Below are positions 43,662-52,747 of a stretch of DNA of 64,000 nt, in pieces (position 1 is the stretch's first letter; each line of letters opens with the position of its first letter). Made by a program: the position numbers and the translations under genes. Origin of the DNA: DASQPR01 sp963831705. GTDB taxonomy: Bacteria; Actinomycetota; Actinomycetes; Mycobacteriales; Micromonosporaceae. Location: assembly GCA_963831705.1 (NCBI GenBank), contig CAWHRE010000010.1, positions 2,073,885 to 2,137,884 on the forward strand, read 5' to 3'. A model generated the notes under the pieces. That model had not been told where the DNA came from. It did no database searches and saw only the letters and a program-made list of their open reading frames with translations.

Positions 43662-45860
43662 TCAACTTTGCGCATTGAGCGTGAAGGCTTGGGCGGGTCC
43701 ACCGGAGCAGGTCCACTGCTGCATGCGGGCGCCGTCGGCGGTGGAGACGTCGGTGACGTCGAGGCATTCGTTCGTGTTGTTGCGCGGGTTGAATGTCCAT
43801 GCACCGCTCGCCAGGTGAGTCGGCTTCCACTGCTGGTTGGTACCGCTGCTGTACGCCCAGAGCTGGATCTTCACGCCGTCGCCGGTCGCACCGGCGCCGC
43901 CGGTGACGTCCCACGCCTCGGTGGTGGCGTTGCGCGTGACGACCTTGTAGAAGCCGCTGTCGGTGGCCTGGAACTGCCACTGCTGATTCGTGTTCCCAGC
44001 GCCGCAGGTCCACTGCTGTACGGCGGTGCCATTGCCGGTACCCCCACCGGTGGCATCAACACACTTGCCGCTGTTCGTGTTCACGACCGTGTACCACTTC
44101 GTCGAGTCGATCGTGCCGCTGCCACCTCCGCCCGACGCGCTCGTCGTGACTGCGGCCGTATTGGATGCGGGCGACGCGTTGCCGGCCGCGTCGTACGCCT
44201 TGACCGTGTAGCTGTAGGTGGTCGAGGCGGCGAGCCCGGTGTCCGTGTAGGACGTCCCCGTCGGCGTGCCAACCTGCGTGCCGTTGCGATAGACGCGGTA
44301 CCCCGTGACGCCGACGTTGTCGGTCGATGCGCCCCAGCTGAGCGTCGTGGAGCTGGCGGTGGTGCCGCCTGCCGTCAGGTTCGACGGCGCGGACGGGGGT
44401 GTCACGTCACCGCCGCCGCCGGCGCTCGGCATCCAGGTGAACGTCGCCACCGCCTTGGCCGGCACGGTGTACGTGAAGAACTGGCCGTTCTCCGAAACGT
44501 TGAACGTGTGCGCGTTCGCGGTGTCCGCGTTCAGCACCACCAGCGCGTGTGAGCCGTCCGGGTTCTTGAACGCGACGTCTTCCAGGTTGCCGCTGCCGAA
44601 CGTGTTCGAATCGATCCGAACGGCGCCGGGCTTGACGAACTTGCTGGCCTGGCCCAGGACGTAGTACTCGGCGTTGTACGTCGCCGTACCCGAGGTGTTG
44701 TTGACCGTGACCGCACCGGTGCAGGTCGTGCAGTTCATGCTCGGGCCGCCGCTCGGGTCGAGCGCCATGTTCCATGTGACGACGGACTTCGCCCAGTTGC
44801 GGGTGGCCCCGATGATCAGGTTCTCGGTCTGCCAGTCGAGCGAGTCGGAGAACGTGTTGGCCGGGTTCGACGACTGCGAACCGGAGCACTCCGTGAAGTA
44901 CGCGTCCTTCGACGGGTACGCGTTGTGCACGGTGGTCTGTGCGGGTGGCGTACCGGCGTAGCAGTGCCAGGCGATGCCCGCCGTGTACGACGCGGCGGTC
45001 GAGTTGCCCAGGATCGACTCCGGGTAATTCGTGTCGTCCCAGTTGTGGTCGTACGCGATGATCTGCGTGCTCAGGCCGGCGTTGTGGATCGCCGGGCCGA
45101 GGTAGCTGCCGATGAACGTGGCCTCGTCGCCGGACGACATCGTGGATCCCGGATAGTTGCCGGGCGAGTACTCCGGCTCGTTCTGCGGCGTCAGCAGCGC
45201 CACCGGTACGCCCGCCGCCTGATAGGCCTGCAGGAATTTGACCAGGTAGTTCGCGTACACCTGGAAGTTCGCGGTGTTGAGGGATCCGCCGATCATGTTG
45301 CCGCTGGTCTTCATCCAGCCCGGCGGGCTCCACGGCGTGGCCATGATGGTGACGCCACTGTTCAATTGCTTGGCCTGCTGAAGGATCGGCAGGATGTACG
45401 CGTTGTCGTGCGAGATCGAGAACCGGGACAGCGTCGGGTCGCTTGCACCGTCGTCGTAGCTGTACACCGACCGGGCGAAGTCCGAGGCGCCGATCGGCTG
45501 GCGCAGGAAGTCGAGCCCGATGCCCTGGGTGGGATCGAACAGCTTCGTCATGATCGTGTTGCGTAGCGGTGAGTTGTAGACGAGCCACGCGGACGAGTCG
45601 GTGAACGATGCCCCGAATCCGGTCATCGACTGGTACGTCGTGGCCGGGTTGATGGTGATCGTCTGACTGGCCGAACCGGAGCCGGTTGCGAACGTGGCGC
45701 CGGATTGAGCGGCGAGCAGCCGGGACTGGTCGGCGGTGGTCTCCCAGACGGATACGGATGCGCCGGCCGCCTGCGCCGGGTCGGCGGTGATCGCGGTGAT
45801 GCCGAGGGAAACGAGCGCGGCCGTGCCCAATAGCGCGGTCACCTTTCTGAACCGAGACAT
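43662..45860 (-). CDS. Secreted GH30 glycoside hydrolase with Fn3 and ricin-B lectin domains
   Basis: 732 residues. Signal peptide MSRFRKVTALLGTAALVSLG to AQA. GH30 barrel (about 60-490) with YQSMTGFGASFTDSSA, PIGASDFARS, IMATPWSPPGWMKTSGN, acid/base Glu228 in TPQNEPEY and nucleophile Glu324 in YFTECSGS. A fibronectin type III domain (PPSAPSNLTAGGTTASSTTL) follows, then a three-fold ricin-type lectin (QQWTCGAGNTNQQWQF, IQLWAYSSGTNQQWKP, MQQWTCSGG). It probably degrades fungal or plant beta-glucans. It is the first gene of the two-gene operon and is divergent from the LacI regulator. Confidence 0.92.
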   Translation of the reverse strand: MSRFRKVTALLGTAALVSLGITAITADPAQAAGASVSVWETTADQSRLLAAQSGATFATGSGSASQTITINPATTYQSMTGFGASFTDSSAWLVYNSPLRNTIMTKLFDPTQGIGLDFLRQPIGASDFARSVYSYDDGASDPTLSRFSISHDNAYILPILQQAKQLNSGVTIMATPWSPPGWMKTSGNMIGGSLNTANFQVYANYLVKFLQAYQAAGVPVALLTPQNEPEYSPGNYPGSTMSSGDEATFIGSYLGPAIHNAGLSTQIIAYDHNWDDTNYPESILGNSTAASYTAGIAWHCYAGTPPAQTTVHNAYPSKDAYFTECSGSQSSNPANTFSDSLDWQTENLIIGATRNWAKSVVTWNMALDPSGGPSMNCTTCTGAVTVNNTSGTATYNAEYYVLGQASKFVKPGAVRIDSNTFGSGNLEDVAFKNPDGSHALVVLNADTANAHTFNVSENGQFFTYTVPAKAVATFTWMPSAGGGGDVTPPSAPSNLTAGGTTASSTTLSWGASTDNVGVTGYRVYRNGTQVGTPTGTSYTDTGLAASTTYSYTVKAYDAAGNASPASNTAAVTTSASGGGGSGTIDSTKWYTVVNTNSGKCVDATGGGTGNGTAVQQWTCGAGNTNQQWQFQATDSGFYKVVTRNATTEAWDVTGGAGATGDGVKIQLWAYSSGTNQQWKPTHLASGAWTFNPRNNTNECLDVTDVSTADGARMQQWTCSGGPAQAFTLNAQS

Positions 45861-45880
45861 GATCCCTCCAAGTCTCTGAA

Positions 45881-45999
45881 TGAAACAAAATGAAACAGAT
45901 CAGCAACGTTTCTGACACAAACAGGAAACCAGCGCCAGTGACCGCTGTCAATGGTCGATGTCCTGAACTCGCAACACGTATGCTGTACGGCGTGAAACA
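45881..45999. promoter_or_regulatory. Candidate LacI operators between the GH30 operon and its regulator
   Basis: TGAAACA occurs three times in the same orientation (45881-45887, 45891-45897, 45993-45999), and GTTTCTGA at 45908-45915 completes a loose inverted repeat with the second copy. LacI-family proteins bind such TGAAAC...GTTTCA-like sites. The 153-base gap holds no gene. Confidence 0.4.
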
Positions 46000-46013
46000 A
46001 GCAGGTGTAACAA

Positions 46014-47039
46014 ATGGATAGGTCGGTTAGCCGACGCGTCACGGTCCGCGATATCGCCGCGCAGACCGGTGTCTCGATCGCGACCGTGTCCCGTGTCCTG
46101 AACGACCACGCTCACGTCGCGCCGCACACCCGCGAGCTGGTTCAGCGTGCGGTCGAGCAGCTTGGCGCGCAGGCGCCGGCGCCGCGTACGACGGCCACGC
46201 GGCCGGTGGCGGACACGGTCTACCTCCGCTGCCCCTACCTGTTGACCGACTACTTCGGCCTGATCGTGTCCTCGGTGGCCGAGACGCTCGAACTCCACGG
46301 CCGTCAGCTGCTGCTCGACGCCGGCGAAGCCGCGCAGGACATGGCGGTCCTGCCGACGTTGGCCGGACGGACCGATATCGCCGGCGCGATCCTCGTACTC
46401 CCACCCGAGCCGAGCGAGGATCTGCGCGCGCTGCGGGCACGTGGCTTCCCGTTCGTGGTGATCGATCCTCGAGAGCCGATGCCCCGTGATATTGCGGCGG
46501 TCTCCGCCGCACACTTCGCCGGTGCTCGAAGCATCACGCAGCATCTCGTCCAGAACGGGCATCGCCGGATCGGCGTGATCGCAGGGCCGGACAACTGGCT
46601 GGCGAGCGGTGCTCGCCTCGCCGGCCACGCGTCGGTGCTGGCGGAGGTCGGCGTCCTGCCTGACCCTCGGCTGGTGCGCTCGGATGAACCGACCACTCCA
46701 TGCGGATACCGCGCGGCCAGCGCGTTGCTCGATCTAGCCGAGCCGCCGACCGCGTTAATCGGCTTCAACGACAAGGTCGCGGTCGGTGCGATCACCGCCG
46801 CTACCGAGCGTGGCCTCCGCATTCCCAACGACCTGTCCATCGCGGGGTTCGACGACATCGATCTGGCGCAGGCTACAACGCCGATGCTGACTACGGTGCG
46901 ACAGCCGTTGCAGGAGATGGGTCGGATGGCGGTCGGTTTGTTGACCCGGCTTCTGGAGGGTCACCGGCTCGACGCACTGCATATCGAGCTGGCCACCGAA
47001 CTCATCGTGCGCGGTTCGACCGGCCCGGTCCGAATGTAA
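46014..47039 (+). CDS. LacI-family transcriptional regulator
   Basis: 341 residues. The N-terminal HTH and hinge helix are classic: VTVRDIAAQTGVSIATVSRV, LNDHAHVAPHTRELVQRAVEQL. The periplasmic-binding-protein-like sugar domain follows (GAILVLPPEPSEDL, HRRIGVIAGPDNWLASGARL, ALIGFNDKVAVGAITAATERG, SIAGFDDIDLAQATTPMLTTV). It stands divergent from the two GH30 genes and is the obvious candidate for their control, with a glucan breakdown product as inducer. ATG start; no strong ribosome site is visible. Confidence 0.92.
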   Translation: MDRSVSRRVTVRDIAAQTGVSIATVSRVLNDHAHVAPHTRELVQRAVEQLGAQAPAPRTTATRPVADTVYLRCPYLLTDYFGLIVSSVAETLELHGRQLLLDAGEAAQDMAVLPTLAGRTDIAGAILVLPPEPSEDLRALRARGFPFVVIDPREPMPRDIAAVSAAHFAGARSITQHLVQNGHRRIGVIAGPDNWLASGARLAGHASVLAEVGVLPDPRLVRSDEPTTPCGYRAASALLDLAEPPTALIGFNDKVAVGAITAATERGLRIPNDLSIAGFDDIDLAQATTPMLTTVRQPLQEMGRMAVGLLTRLLEGHRLDALHIELATELIVRGSTGPVRM

Positions 47040-47096
47040 AGCCGCAGGTCAAAAAATTATTTGACGTACGCGATACGTTTATCCTCCGTGCTTTCG

Positions 47097-47115
47097 GGTG
47101 GGGGTCACTCCCACC
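47097..47115 (+). other. Leader hairpin just before the MFS exporter
   Basis: GGTGGG (47097-47102) and CCCACC (47110-47115) form a short GC hairpin that ends one base before the GAAGGAGC ribosome site (47117-47124) of the exporter gene. It may control translation initiation. Confidence 0.35.
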
Positions 47116-47130
47116 TGAAGGAGCACGTTC

Positions 47131-48336
47131 ATGCGCCGTTCGCCCGCTCTGGCGTTCTTACTCGTCACGGTCTTCATCGACATGCTCGGCCTCGGCATCG
47201 TGGTGCCGGTCATACCGACGTTGATGATCTCGATCACCGGCCACGCATCCAGCGCCGCCCGCTGGTCCGGCCTGATCGATGCCTCATTCGGTATCACGCA
47301 GTTCCTGGCCGCACCGTTCCTTGGGCGCCTGTCCGACCGGTACGGGCGTCGTCCCGTCCTGCTTGGTGCCATGTCGATCCTGGGCGTCGATTGGCTCGCC
47401 CACGCGATCGCGAACGATGCGATCACGATCCTTGTCGCCCATGCGGCGGCGGGAGCGCTCGGCGGCACGGTGACGGTGGTCAACACCTACATCGCCGACA
47501 TCACCGAGCCGTCCGACCGGGCCCGAGCGTACGGGTACGTCGGAGCGGCGTTCTCGATCGGCTTCGTGGCCGGTCCGGTGCTCGGCGGTCTGCTCGGCGG
47601 CATCGACATCCGGCTGCCGTTTTACGCCGCCGCCGTACTTTCGTTGGTCAACGCGTTGTACGGATTCCTCGTGCTGCCGGAATCCCGTCGCGGTGACCGT
47701 CGGACCAGCATCGCGTGGCGGGTCGCAAATCCGTTCAGCGCGATCGGATCGATGCTGCGGCGACCGGAACTGAAGCACCTCGCCGTCGCGCGTCTATTGA
47801 GCGACATCGCCCGGATGGCGAACCAGGTGATGTGGGTGTTCGTGATGGTCGCCCGCTTCGGATGGGCGACGACGAAGATCGGTGTCGTACTGGCGATCAG
47901 CTCGGTGATCGGCGCGGGGGTGTCGGCGTGGGTCTCGGGCGCGTTCGTCGAGCGGCTCGGCGTACGCCGGGCATCGATCGTGTGCGCGCTGGCCGGTGCC
48001 GTCAGCCTGGCCGGTTTCGGTCTGGTGCCGGCCGGTTGGTGGATCGTGCCGTGTATGGCGATGGGATCGATCGCGGCGATCGGCGGTAATGCCATGCAGT
48101 CCTGGATCACCGGTCTCACCGGCGACGATGAGCAGGGCACGGTTCAGGGCGCGTTGACCGGAATCAGCGCGATCGCCGAGACCGCGGTCCCGGTGGTGGC
48201 GACCGGCGTGTTCGCGTGGTCACTGGGCATTCCGATGCCGGGCCTGGTGCTCGTGTCGGCGGCAGCGTTCGCGGTGGCCTCGGCGGTGGTGATGACACGC
48301 GTACCGCAGACGGACGCTGAACTCGTCGCCGCGTAG
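47131..48336 (+). CDS. MFS drug-efflux transporter (DHA1, TetA-like)
   Basis: 401 residues with about twelve membrane helices. It starts with LAFLLVTVFIDMLGLGIVVPVIP, the DHA12 start of TetA-type antiporters. Motif A is GRLSDRYGRRPVLLG in loop 2-3 and motif C-like GYVGAAFSIGFVAGPVLGG lies in helix 5. It should export a drug or metabolite against protons. GAAGGAG precedes the ATG. It stands alone between the LacI gene and a long hairpin; the substrate is unknown. Confidence 0.88.
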   Translation: MRRSPALAFLLVTVFIDMLGLGIVVPVIPTLMISITGHASSAARWSGLIDASFGITQFLAAPFLGRLSDRYGRRPVLLGAMSILGVDWLAHAIANDAITILVAHAAAGALGGTVTVVNTYIADITEPSDRARAYGYVGAAFSIGFVAGPVLGGLLGGIDIRLPFYAAAVLSLVNALYGFLVLPESRRGDRRTSIAWRVANPFSAIGSMLRRPELKHLAVARLLSDIARMANQVMWVFVMVARFGWATTKIGVVLAISSVIGAGVSAWVSGAFVERLGVRRASIVCALAGAVSLAGFGLVPAGWWIVPCMAMGSIAAIGGNAMQSWITGLTGDDEQGTVQGALTGISAIAETAVPVVATGVFAWSLGIPMPGLVLVSAAAFAVASAVVMTRVPQTDAELVAA

Positions 48337-48342
48337 GACCAC

Positions 48343-48395
48343 AAAGATCTTGGCAAGTTTCAGCGTCATGGCGTCCGAAACTTGCCAAGATCTTT
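48343..48395. terminator. Long perfect hairpin after the MFS exporter
   Basis: AAAGATCTTGGCAAGTTT (48343-48360) pairs perfectly with 48378-48395 (18 bases, 17-base loop), 7 bases after the exporter stop. The 80 bases that follow, to the convergent hydrolase gene, hold nothing recognisable. Confidence 0.65.
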
Positions 48396-48477
48396 TGCCG
48401 CCGCTGCCTATCCACGCCGCACCGCAAATATTGAGGAATGTCGTCGCGTATGCACGGCGACGGCGGCGTTCAGTCCG

Positions 48478-49329
48478 TCACGATGTGAGGAACGCGTCGA
48501 CATCGGCCGCGAATTGTTCGTGGTGCTGGAACAGGAAGCCGTGCGCGGCATCCGGGTAGAGCCGCAGCATTGCGGTCGGCAGCAGCCCGGCTAGCAGATG
48601 CGAGTAGCGCGGCAAGATCATGCGGTCGCTGTCGCCGTTCGCGACGAGCACGGGCTGCGCGATCGCCTGGATTCGCTGTAGCCGTCCATGGTCGGGGATG
48701 CCCCAGTGCGTTACCGCGTCATATTGGGCCAGTCGTGTGGCCCATGTGGTGGGTGCGTCGCGATCGGTCTGGCGTTCACCGAAGCGGCCGAGGCACTCCT
48801 TGCCGGCTGCCTGGCTTTCCGGCGAGGGCGTGAAGAACACCTCAAGATATCCGTCGAGGCTGGGCTGCTGGCCGCCGACCGCTCCGATCACGTCGGGCGC
48901 CCAGCCGTGCATGCCCGCCGCACCCATCGGCGCCGCCGAGGCCAGGATGAGACGTCGAACGAGCGCGGGTCGGGTCAGAGCCAGGTCCTGGGCGACGAAG
49001 CTACCGATCGAGAAGCCCAAAAGATCGATCTGGGGTACGCCGAGCGCGGTGACGAACTCGATGGCGTCCGCGGCCATTTCGGCGACAGTGTGCGGGGTCG
49101 AGCCGGTGGTCGAGCCGACGCCGGTGTTGTCGAACGTGATTACCGAGCGCAAGCGAGCCAGTGCGTCGACTAGTGCCGGGTCCCAGTTGTCGAGGTTCCC
49201 GCGGAAATGTTGCAACAGGATGATCGGTGGCGCTGTTGCCTCGCTCGAGCGGGACTCGACGATTCGGTAGGCGTAATCGATGTCGTTGTCGGCCCGAACG
49301 GTACGGGTCGGGGTATCTACGTATCGCAC
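48478..49329 (-). CDS. Alpha/beta-fold hydrolase
   Basis: 283 residues. The oxyanion strand is IILLQHFRGNLDNWDP (HFRGN in place of the usual HG), the nucleophile elbow is LLGFSIGSFVAQ (Ser), and the acid/base end is VLVANGDSDRMI (Asp) and DAAHGFLFQH (His). The catalytic triad is complete. The HFRGN/TFDNTGVG pattern resembles ligand-type or esterase-like hydrolases of bacteria. The substrate is not predictable. ATG start at 49329, downstream of a terminator. Confidence 0.85.
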   Translation of the reverse strand: MRYVDTPTRTVRADNDIDYAYRIVESRSSEATAPPIILLQHFRGNLDNWDPALVDALARLRSVITFDNTGVGSTTGSTPHTVAEMAADAIEFVTALGVPQIDLLGFSIGSFVAQDLALTRPALVRRLILASAAPMGAAGMHGWAPDVIGAVGGQQPSLDGYLEVFFTPSPESQAAGKECLGRFGERQTDRDAPTTWATRLAQYDAVTHWGIPDHGRLQRIQAIAQPVLVANGDSDRMILPRYSHLLAGLLPTAMLRLYPDAAHGFLFQHHEQFAADVDAFLTS

Positions 49330-49349
49330 GATGAGCGCCCTCCCATAGG

Positions 49350-49377
49350 ACGTCGGGACCCGGACAGGTCCCGACGT
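49350..49377. terminator. Hairpin terminator after the VOC gene
   Basis: ACGTCGGGACC (49350-49360) pairs perfectly with GGTCCCGACGT (49367-49377), 6-base loop. It lies between the VOC gene and the hydrolase gene, both read on the minus strand. Confidence 0.7.
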
Positions 49378-49399
49378 GCCTCAGCCAAAACGATGATCG

Positions 49400-49879
49400 T
49401 CAGTCTTCCCACATGCGTCCGGGAAGGCGCGTCGTGACCTCTTGGAGCAGGAACTCGTTGCCGTCGGGGTCATTGAACGTCGCGTACGTGTTGTAGGACT
49501 GACGCCTCGGATCCGGCCCCGGTACAGGGCCGCCGTCAAGGTGGAACAACTCGCTCACCTCGACGCCGCGATCGATGAGATCCGCACGCGCCGCATCAAT
49601 GTCGCTGACCACGACCTCCAACCGTTTCATCGAGCCGGGCTGGTTCGTCGTCAGGCCTTTTCCGAAGGAGATCGAGCATGCCGAGTGCGGTGGCGTCAGT
49701 TGAACGACCCGGAACGCATCACCCTGAGCGATATCTGCGTCCAGTCGCCATCCGAGGTTCTGGTAGAAGTTTTTCGCCCGATCGACGTCCGAAACCGGCA
49801 GCGTGACTACCTCCAGTTTCATGTCGATCGTCCCCGCACGCGGGGCCCTGTTCAGGGTTTCGGTGCTCGAACCGCTCAT
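49400..49879 (-). CDS. VOC-family (glyoxalase/bleomycin-resistance fold) protein
   Basis: 159 residues. The fold is shown by KLEVVTLPVSDVDRAKNFYQNLGWRLD at the first beta-alpha module and LEVVVSDIDAARADLIDRGVEVSE plus FNDPDGNEFLLQEVTTR at the second, where the final Glu is a usual metal ligand. VOC proteins act as dioxygenases, isomerases or drug-binding proteins. GGAGGTC a few bases upstream supports the ATG at 49879 over one four codons earlier. Function not further defined. Confidence 0.8.
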   Translation of the reverse strand: MSGSSTETLNRAPRAGTIDMKLEVVTLPVSDVDRAKNFYQNLGWRLDADIAQGDAFRVVQLTPPHSACSISFGKGLTTNQPGSMKRLEVVVSDIDAARADLIDRGVEVSELFHLDGGPVPGPDPRRQSYNTYATFNDPDGNEFLLQEVTTRLPGRMWED

Positions 49880-50029
49880 GATGACCTCCATCTACCGATT
49901 GATGTCGTCGCTGCGATGTCGTGCGGCTATGCCCGTCGCCGCCCCTGAGTGCCCTCGCCCGAGCGCTAGAAGCCTCACGGGAAATATCCGTTTATGACGG
50001 GACACAGTCATCTATCCTAGACTGGGCTG

Positions 50030-50239
50030 GTGGACGATGAGACGGTATCCGTGGCAGTGGTGACCAGCCGGACGGAGGCGGAGTTGATCGTTGGGCTGCT
50101 GCGCAGCCACGGCCTGCGAGCGGCATTCTCGGCGGACGACGCCGGCGGAACGGTGCCGCAGCTCCAGCTCGACGGCGTCGAGGTATTGGTCGCCCGTGCC
50201 GACGAGGCCGAGGCTCGGCGAATACTCGCAACGTTGTAG
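50030..50239 (+). CDS. DUF2007-like small protein
   Basis: 69 residues. SVAVVTSRTEAELIVGLLRS, HGLRAAFSADDAGG and VEVLVARADEAEARRILATL follow the ferredoxin-like pattern of DUF2007 ('putative signal transducing' proteins). It is cytosolic and acidic. GTG start; the ribosome site is weak. Convergent with the DHFR-like gene. Function unknown. Confidence 0.6.
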   Translation: MDDETVSVAVVTSRTEAELIVGLLRSHGLRAAFSADDAGGTVPQLQLDGVEVLVARADEAEARRILATL

Positions 50240-50259
50240 CGCAGGTCCTGCCACGGGTA

Positions 50260-50817
50260 CTAGCGGATGCGGTAGCGGAGAAAGACGACCCCGCTGCGGA
50301 ACCGTCTTTCGTCGACCAGCTCCAAGCTCAGTCGTACGCCATCGGGGAGTGCCCGGGTGCCACCGCCGACGACCACGGGCGTCAGGAATTGTTGAAATTC
50401 GTCGACCAGACCGGCCCGCAACGCCGTGGCCGCCAATCCGGCGCCACCAACCGTGAGATCCTTCGTCGCGTTGGATTTGAGCGCCTCGATCTCGGCCGGG
50501 TCAAACGTCCGCTCGATCCGCGTTCGGGTGCTCGTTGCCGCGTCGAGCGAGGTCGAGTAGACGACCTTGTCGGCCGCCTGCCAGATCGACGCGAAGTCCG
50601 AGATGACGGCCGGCTGGTCGCCGTCGGCCGGAACCGATTCCCAGTACGTCATCGTCTCGTACAGCCGACGACCGTACAGGTACGTGCCGATTGGACGCTC
50701 CAGGTCGTTGACGAACGCGTGCACCTCTTCGTCCGGCGCCGCCCAGTCGAACGATCCGTCCGCATCTACGGTGTATCCGTCCAGCGATGTGATCGCGGCG
50801 TAAATCAACTTAGCCAT
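50260..50817 (-). CDS. Dihydrofolate-reductase-like (RibD C-domain) protein
   Basis: 185 residues. AKLIYAAITSLDGYTVDADGSFDW is the conserved start of the DHFR-like RibD/YyaP group; YGRRLYETM, DLTVGGAGLAATALRAGLVDEF and VVVGGGTRALP are the NADPH-binding and conserved Gly elements. These proteins reduce pterins, flavin precursors or other substrates; it is probably not the housekeeping DHFR. The ATG at 50817 is followed directly by the family start. Confidence 0.82.
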   Translation of the reverse strand: MAKLIYAAITSLDGYTVDADGSFDWAAPDEEVHAFVNDLERPIGTYLYGRRLYETMTYWESVPADGDQPAVISDFASIWQAADKVVYSTSLDAATSTRTRIERTFDPAEIEALKSNATKDLTVGGAGLAATALRAGLVDEFQQFLTPVVVGGGTRALPDGVRLSLELVDERRFRSGVVFLRYRIR

Positions 50818-50897
50818 GCGACGACCGTACCGACGATGTACGACATATCGGCGGCCGGAGCACATTTCGCGCCGGCCGCCGACTCATGCCGCTGCCC

Positions 50898-52580
50898 TTA
50901 CCAGAGTCGTACCGAACCCCAGAAGGTGCTGTGACTGACCGATGTCACGCCGTACGGGTCGCCGGACTGGTACGCGTTGACCTGCTTGCCGTTGCCGATG
51001 TAAATCGCGATGTGCTCGTTGCCGTCGTGGCCGTACCAGAGCAGGTCTCCGACCCTCAGTTGTGGCTCGTAACCGACCGCGGACGGTCCACCTGTCCACT
51101 TCTTGGTCGCCGAGCTGTATGACCAGGTCGAGCTACCGCTGGTGTTGAACGAGACCTGGTGCGGAAGCGCCTGCGCCAAGTTCCACTGCTGGTACGTGTA
51201 GCCGTTCAGCGCATCGTTGTAGACCGTCAGATAATAGGCATAGCGGACGAAGCCCGAACAGTCCATGCCCTTGACCTGGTCGTCGTGCAGCGAGGCCGAG
51301 TCCGATCCGTCGTAGTGCCCATAGGACGGTCCAGGAATGCCGACGTGCCCGCCGCCCCACGAGTATGTCCCGTGGAGGTTGCAGGCGTTCGTTACCAGCG
51401 CGATCGTCAATGCCGGCAGCGATGTGTACGTTACCGTCGTTCCGTCGCAGTTCAACGATCCGCTCGACGTCGCGCCACCGTTGCTCGGCGGCGTCGGCGG
51501 CGGGTTGTTCGTCGTGCCGCTGCACGTCGTCAGGCCGGGCCAATAGTTCTGAGCGCCGGTGAAGTAGACGGCCGGCACCCATCCGGTGGCACCGTGATCA
51601 TCGCCAACCGTCTTTGCCCAGTTGCTTGAGCTGGCACCGCTGACCGTTGCGGTCGAACCGTCGAGACTGCAGTAGAACCAGTTCGCCGAGCCGCCCGTGT
51701 GCAGGTGATCGACCACCGTGGAGGTCGTCGACGTACCCGAGTAAACCGGAACGCCCCCGGACGGGAGCCAGACCGGGCAGTAGTAGACGCCAACGCCGGA
51801 CGAGTTCGTACTCGCCGTACACGAGCTGTCGGTCGGCGGTGGCGGTGGCGGGCTGCTGCAAGCGCTCAAACCGTTCCAGTAGTTCTGCGGCGCGTCGAAA
51901 TAGACGGCCGGCACCCATCCGGTGGCGCCGCTATCGTCTCCGACGGTCTGGGCCCAGTTCGTCGAGCTGTAGCCGCCGACCGTGGCGGTACCGCCGTTCT
52001 GCTGGCAGTAGAACCAATTCGTGTCGCCGGCCGTACGCAGATAATCGACGATGCCCGACGTCGTCGATGTCGATGAGTAGACCGGTACGCCGCCGCTCGG
52101 CGTCCAGATCGGGCAGTAACCAACTTCCACGCCGGCGTGGTTCACGTCGGGCGTACAGATCGTCGAGCCCGATCCGCTCGTACCGCTGCATCCGGGCAGG
52201 CTCGGCCAATAGTTTTCAGCGCCGCTGAAGTAGATCGCGGGCACGTAACCTTGTGCTGCATGATCGTCGCCGATCGTACGGGCCCAGCTCGTCGAGCTGT
52301 AGCCGCCGCTGGTCGCGGTGCCACCGCTCTCCGAGCAGTAGAACCAGTTCGCGGTCCCGCCGGTGTGCAACCGGTCGACGATGGCCGAGCCGGTCGATGT
52401 GCTCGCGTAGATCGGCACACCTCCGGACGGCACCCAAACGCCGCAGTAGTAGACGGGTGTGCCGGATGCGCTTGTGCCCGACGTACAAGCGTCGGAAGCG
52501 TTGGCGGGTCCGGTCCAGATGACGAGTAGTGAACAGATCAGGGTGAACACACCAACTGCCGAAAGGAGGATGCGTCTCAT
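50898..52580 (-). CDS. Secreted NlpC/P60 cell-wall hydrolase with three SH3-like repeats
   Basis: 560 residues. Signal peptide (MRRILLSAVGVFTLICSLLV, cut near ANA). Three homologous repeats of about 110 residues follow (around 35-130, 145-245, 260-360), each with (V/I)W-x-PSGGVP-(I/V)-Y-x-(S/G)-TST, NWFYC and GW/YVPA-(I/V)-YF: SH3-like wall-binding modules with conserved Cys. After a Pro-rich linker the NlpC/P60 domain has Cys441 in KGMDCSGFVRYAYY and His523 in GNEHIAIYIG. It should cleave peptidoglycan stem peptides outside the cell. It is divergent from the SigE gene. Confidence 0.9.
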   Translation of the reverse strand: MRRILLSAVGVFTLICSLLVIWTGPANASDACTSGTSASGTPVYYCGVWVPSGGVPIYASTSTGSAIVDRLHTGGTANWFYCSESGGTATSGGYSSTSWARTIGDDHAAQGYVPAIYFSGAENYWPSLPGCSGTSGSGSTICTPDVNHAGVEVGYCPIWTPSGGVPVYSSTSTTSGIVDYLRTAGDTNWFYCQQNGGTATVGGYSSTNWAQTVGDDSGATGWVPAVYFDAPQNYWNGLSACSSPPPPPPTDSSCTASTNSSGVGVYYCPVWLPSGGVPVYSGTSTTSTVVDHLHTGGSANWFYCSLDGSTATVSGASSSNWAKTVGDDHGATGWVPAVYFTGAQNYWPGLTTCSGTTNNPPPTPPSNGGATSSGSLNCDGTTVTYTSLPALTIALVTNACNLHGTYSWGGGHVGIPGPSYGHYDGSDSASLHDDQVKGMDCSGFVRYAYYLTVYNDALNGYTYQQWNLAQALPHQVSFNTSGSSTWSYSSATKKWTGGPSAVGYEPQLRVGDLLWYGHDGNEHIAIYIGNGKQVNAYQSGDPYGVTSVSHSTFWGSVRLW

Positions 52581-52747
52581 GCCAGCCCCTGTGATTGGTG
52601 ATCCGTCGTACGTAACGGATCGAGGTGGGCAGCACGCTATCAAGAATCGGAATGTTTCGATGCCCCGTTCGGCCGCGCATCCGTTCCCGGAGTCATCGCG
52701 TCTCTACTGGTGACAGACGAACCAGCCGTCCAACCGAAGGGCTGACT

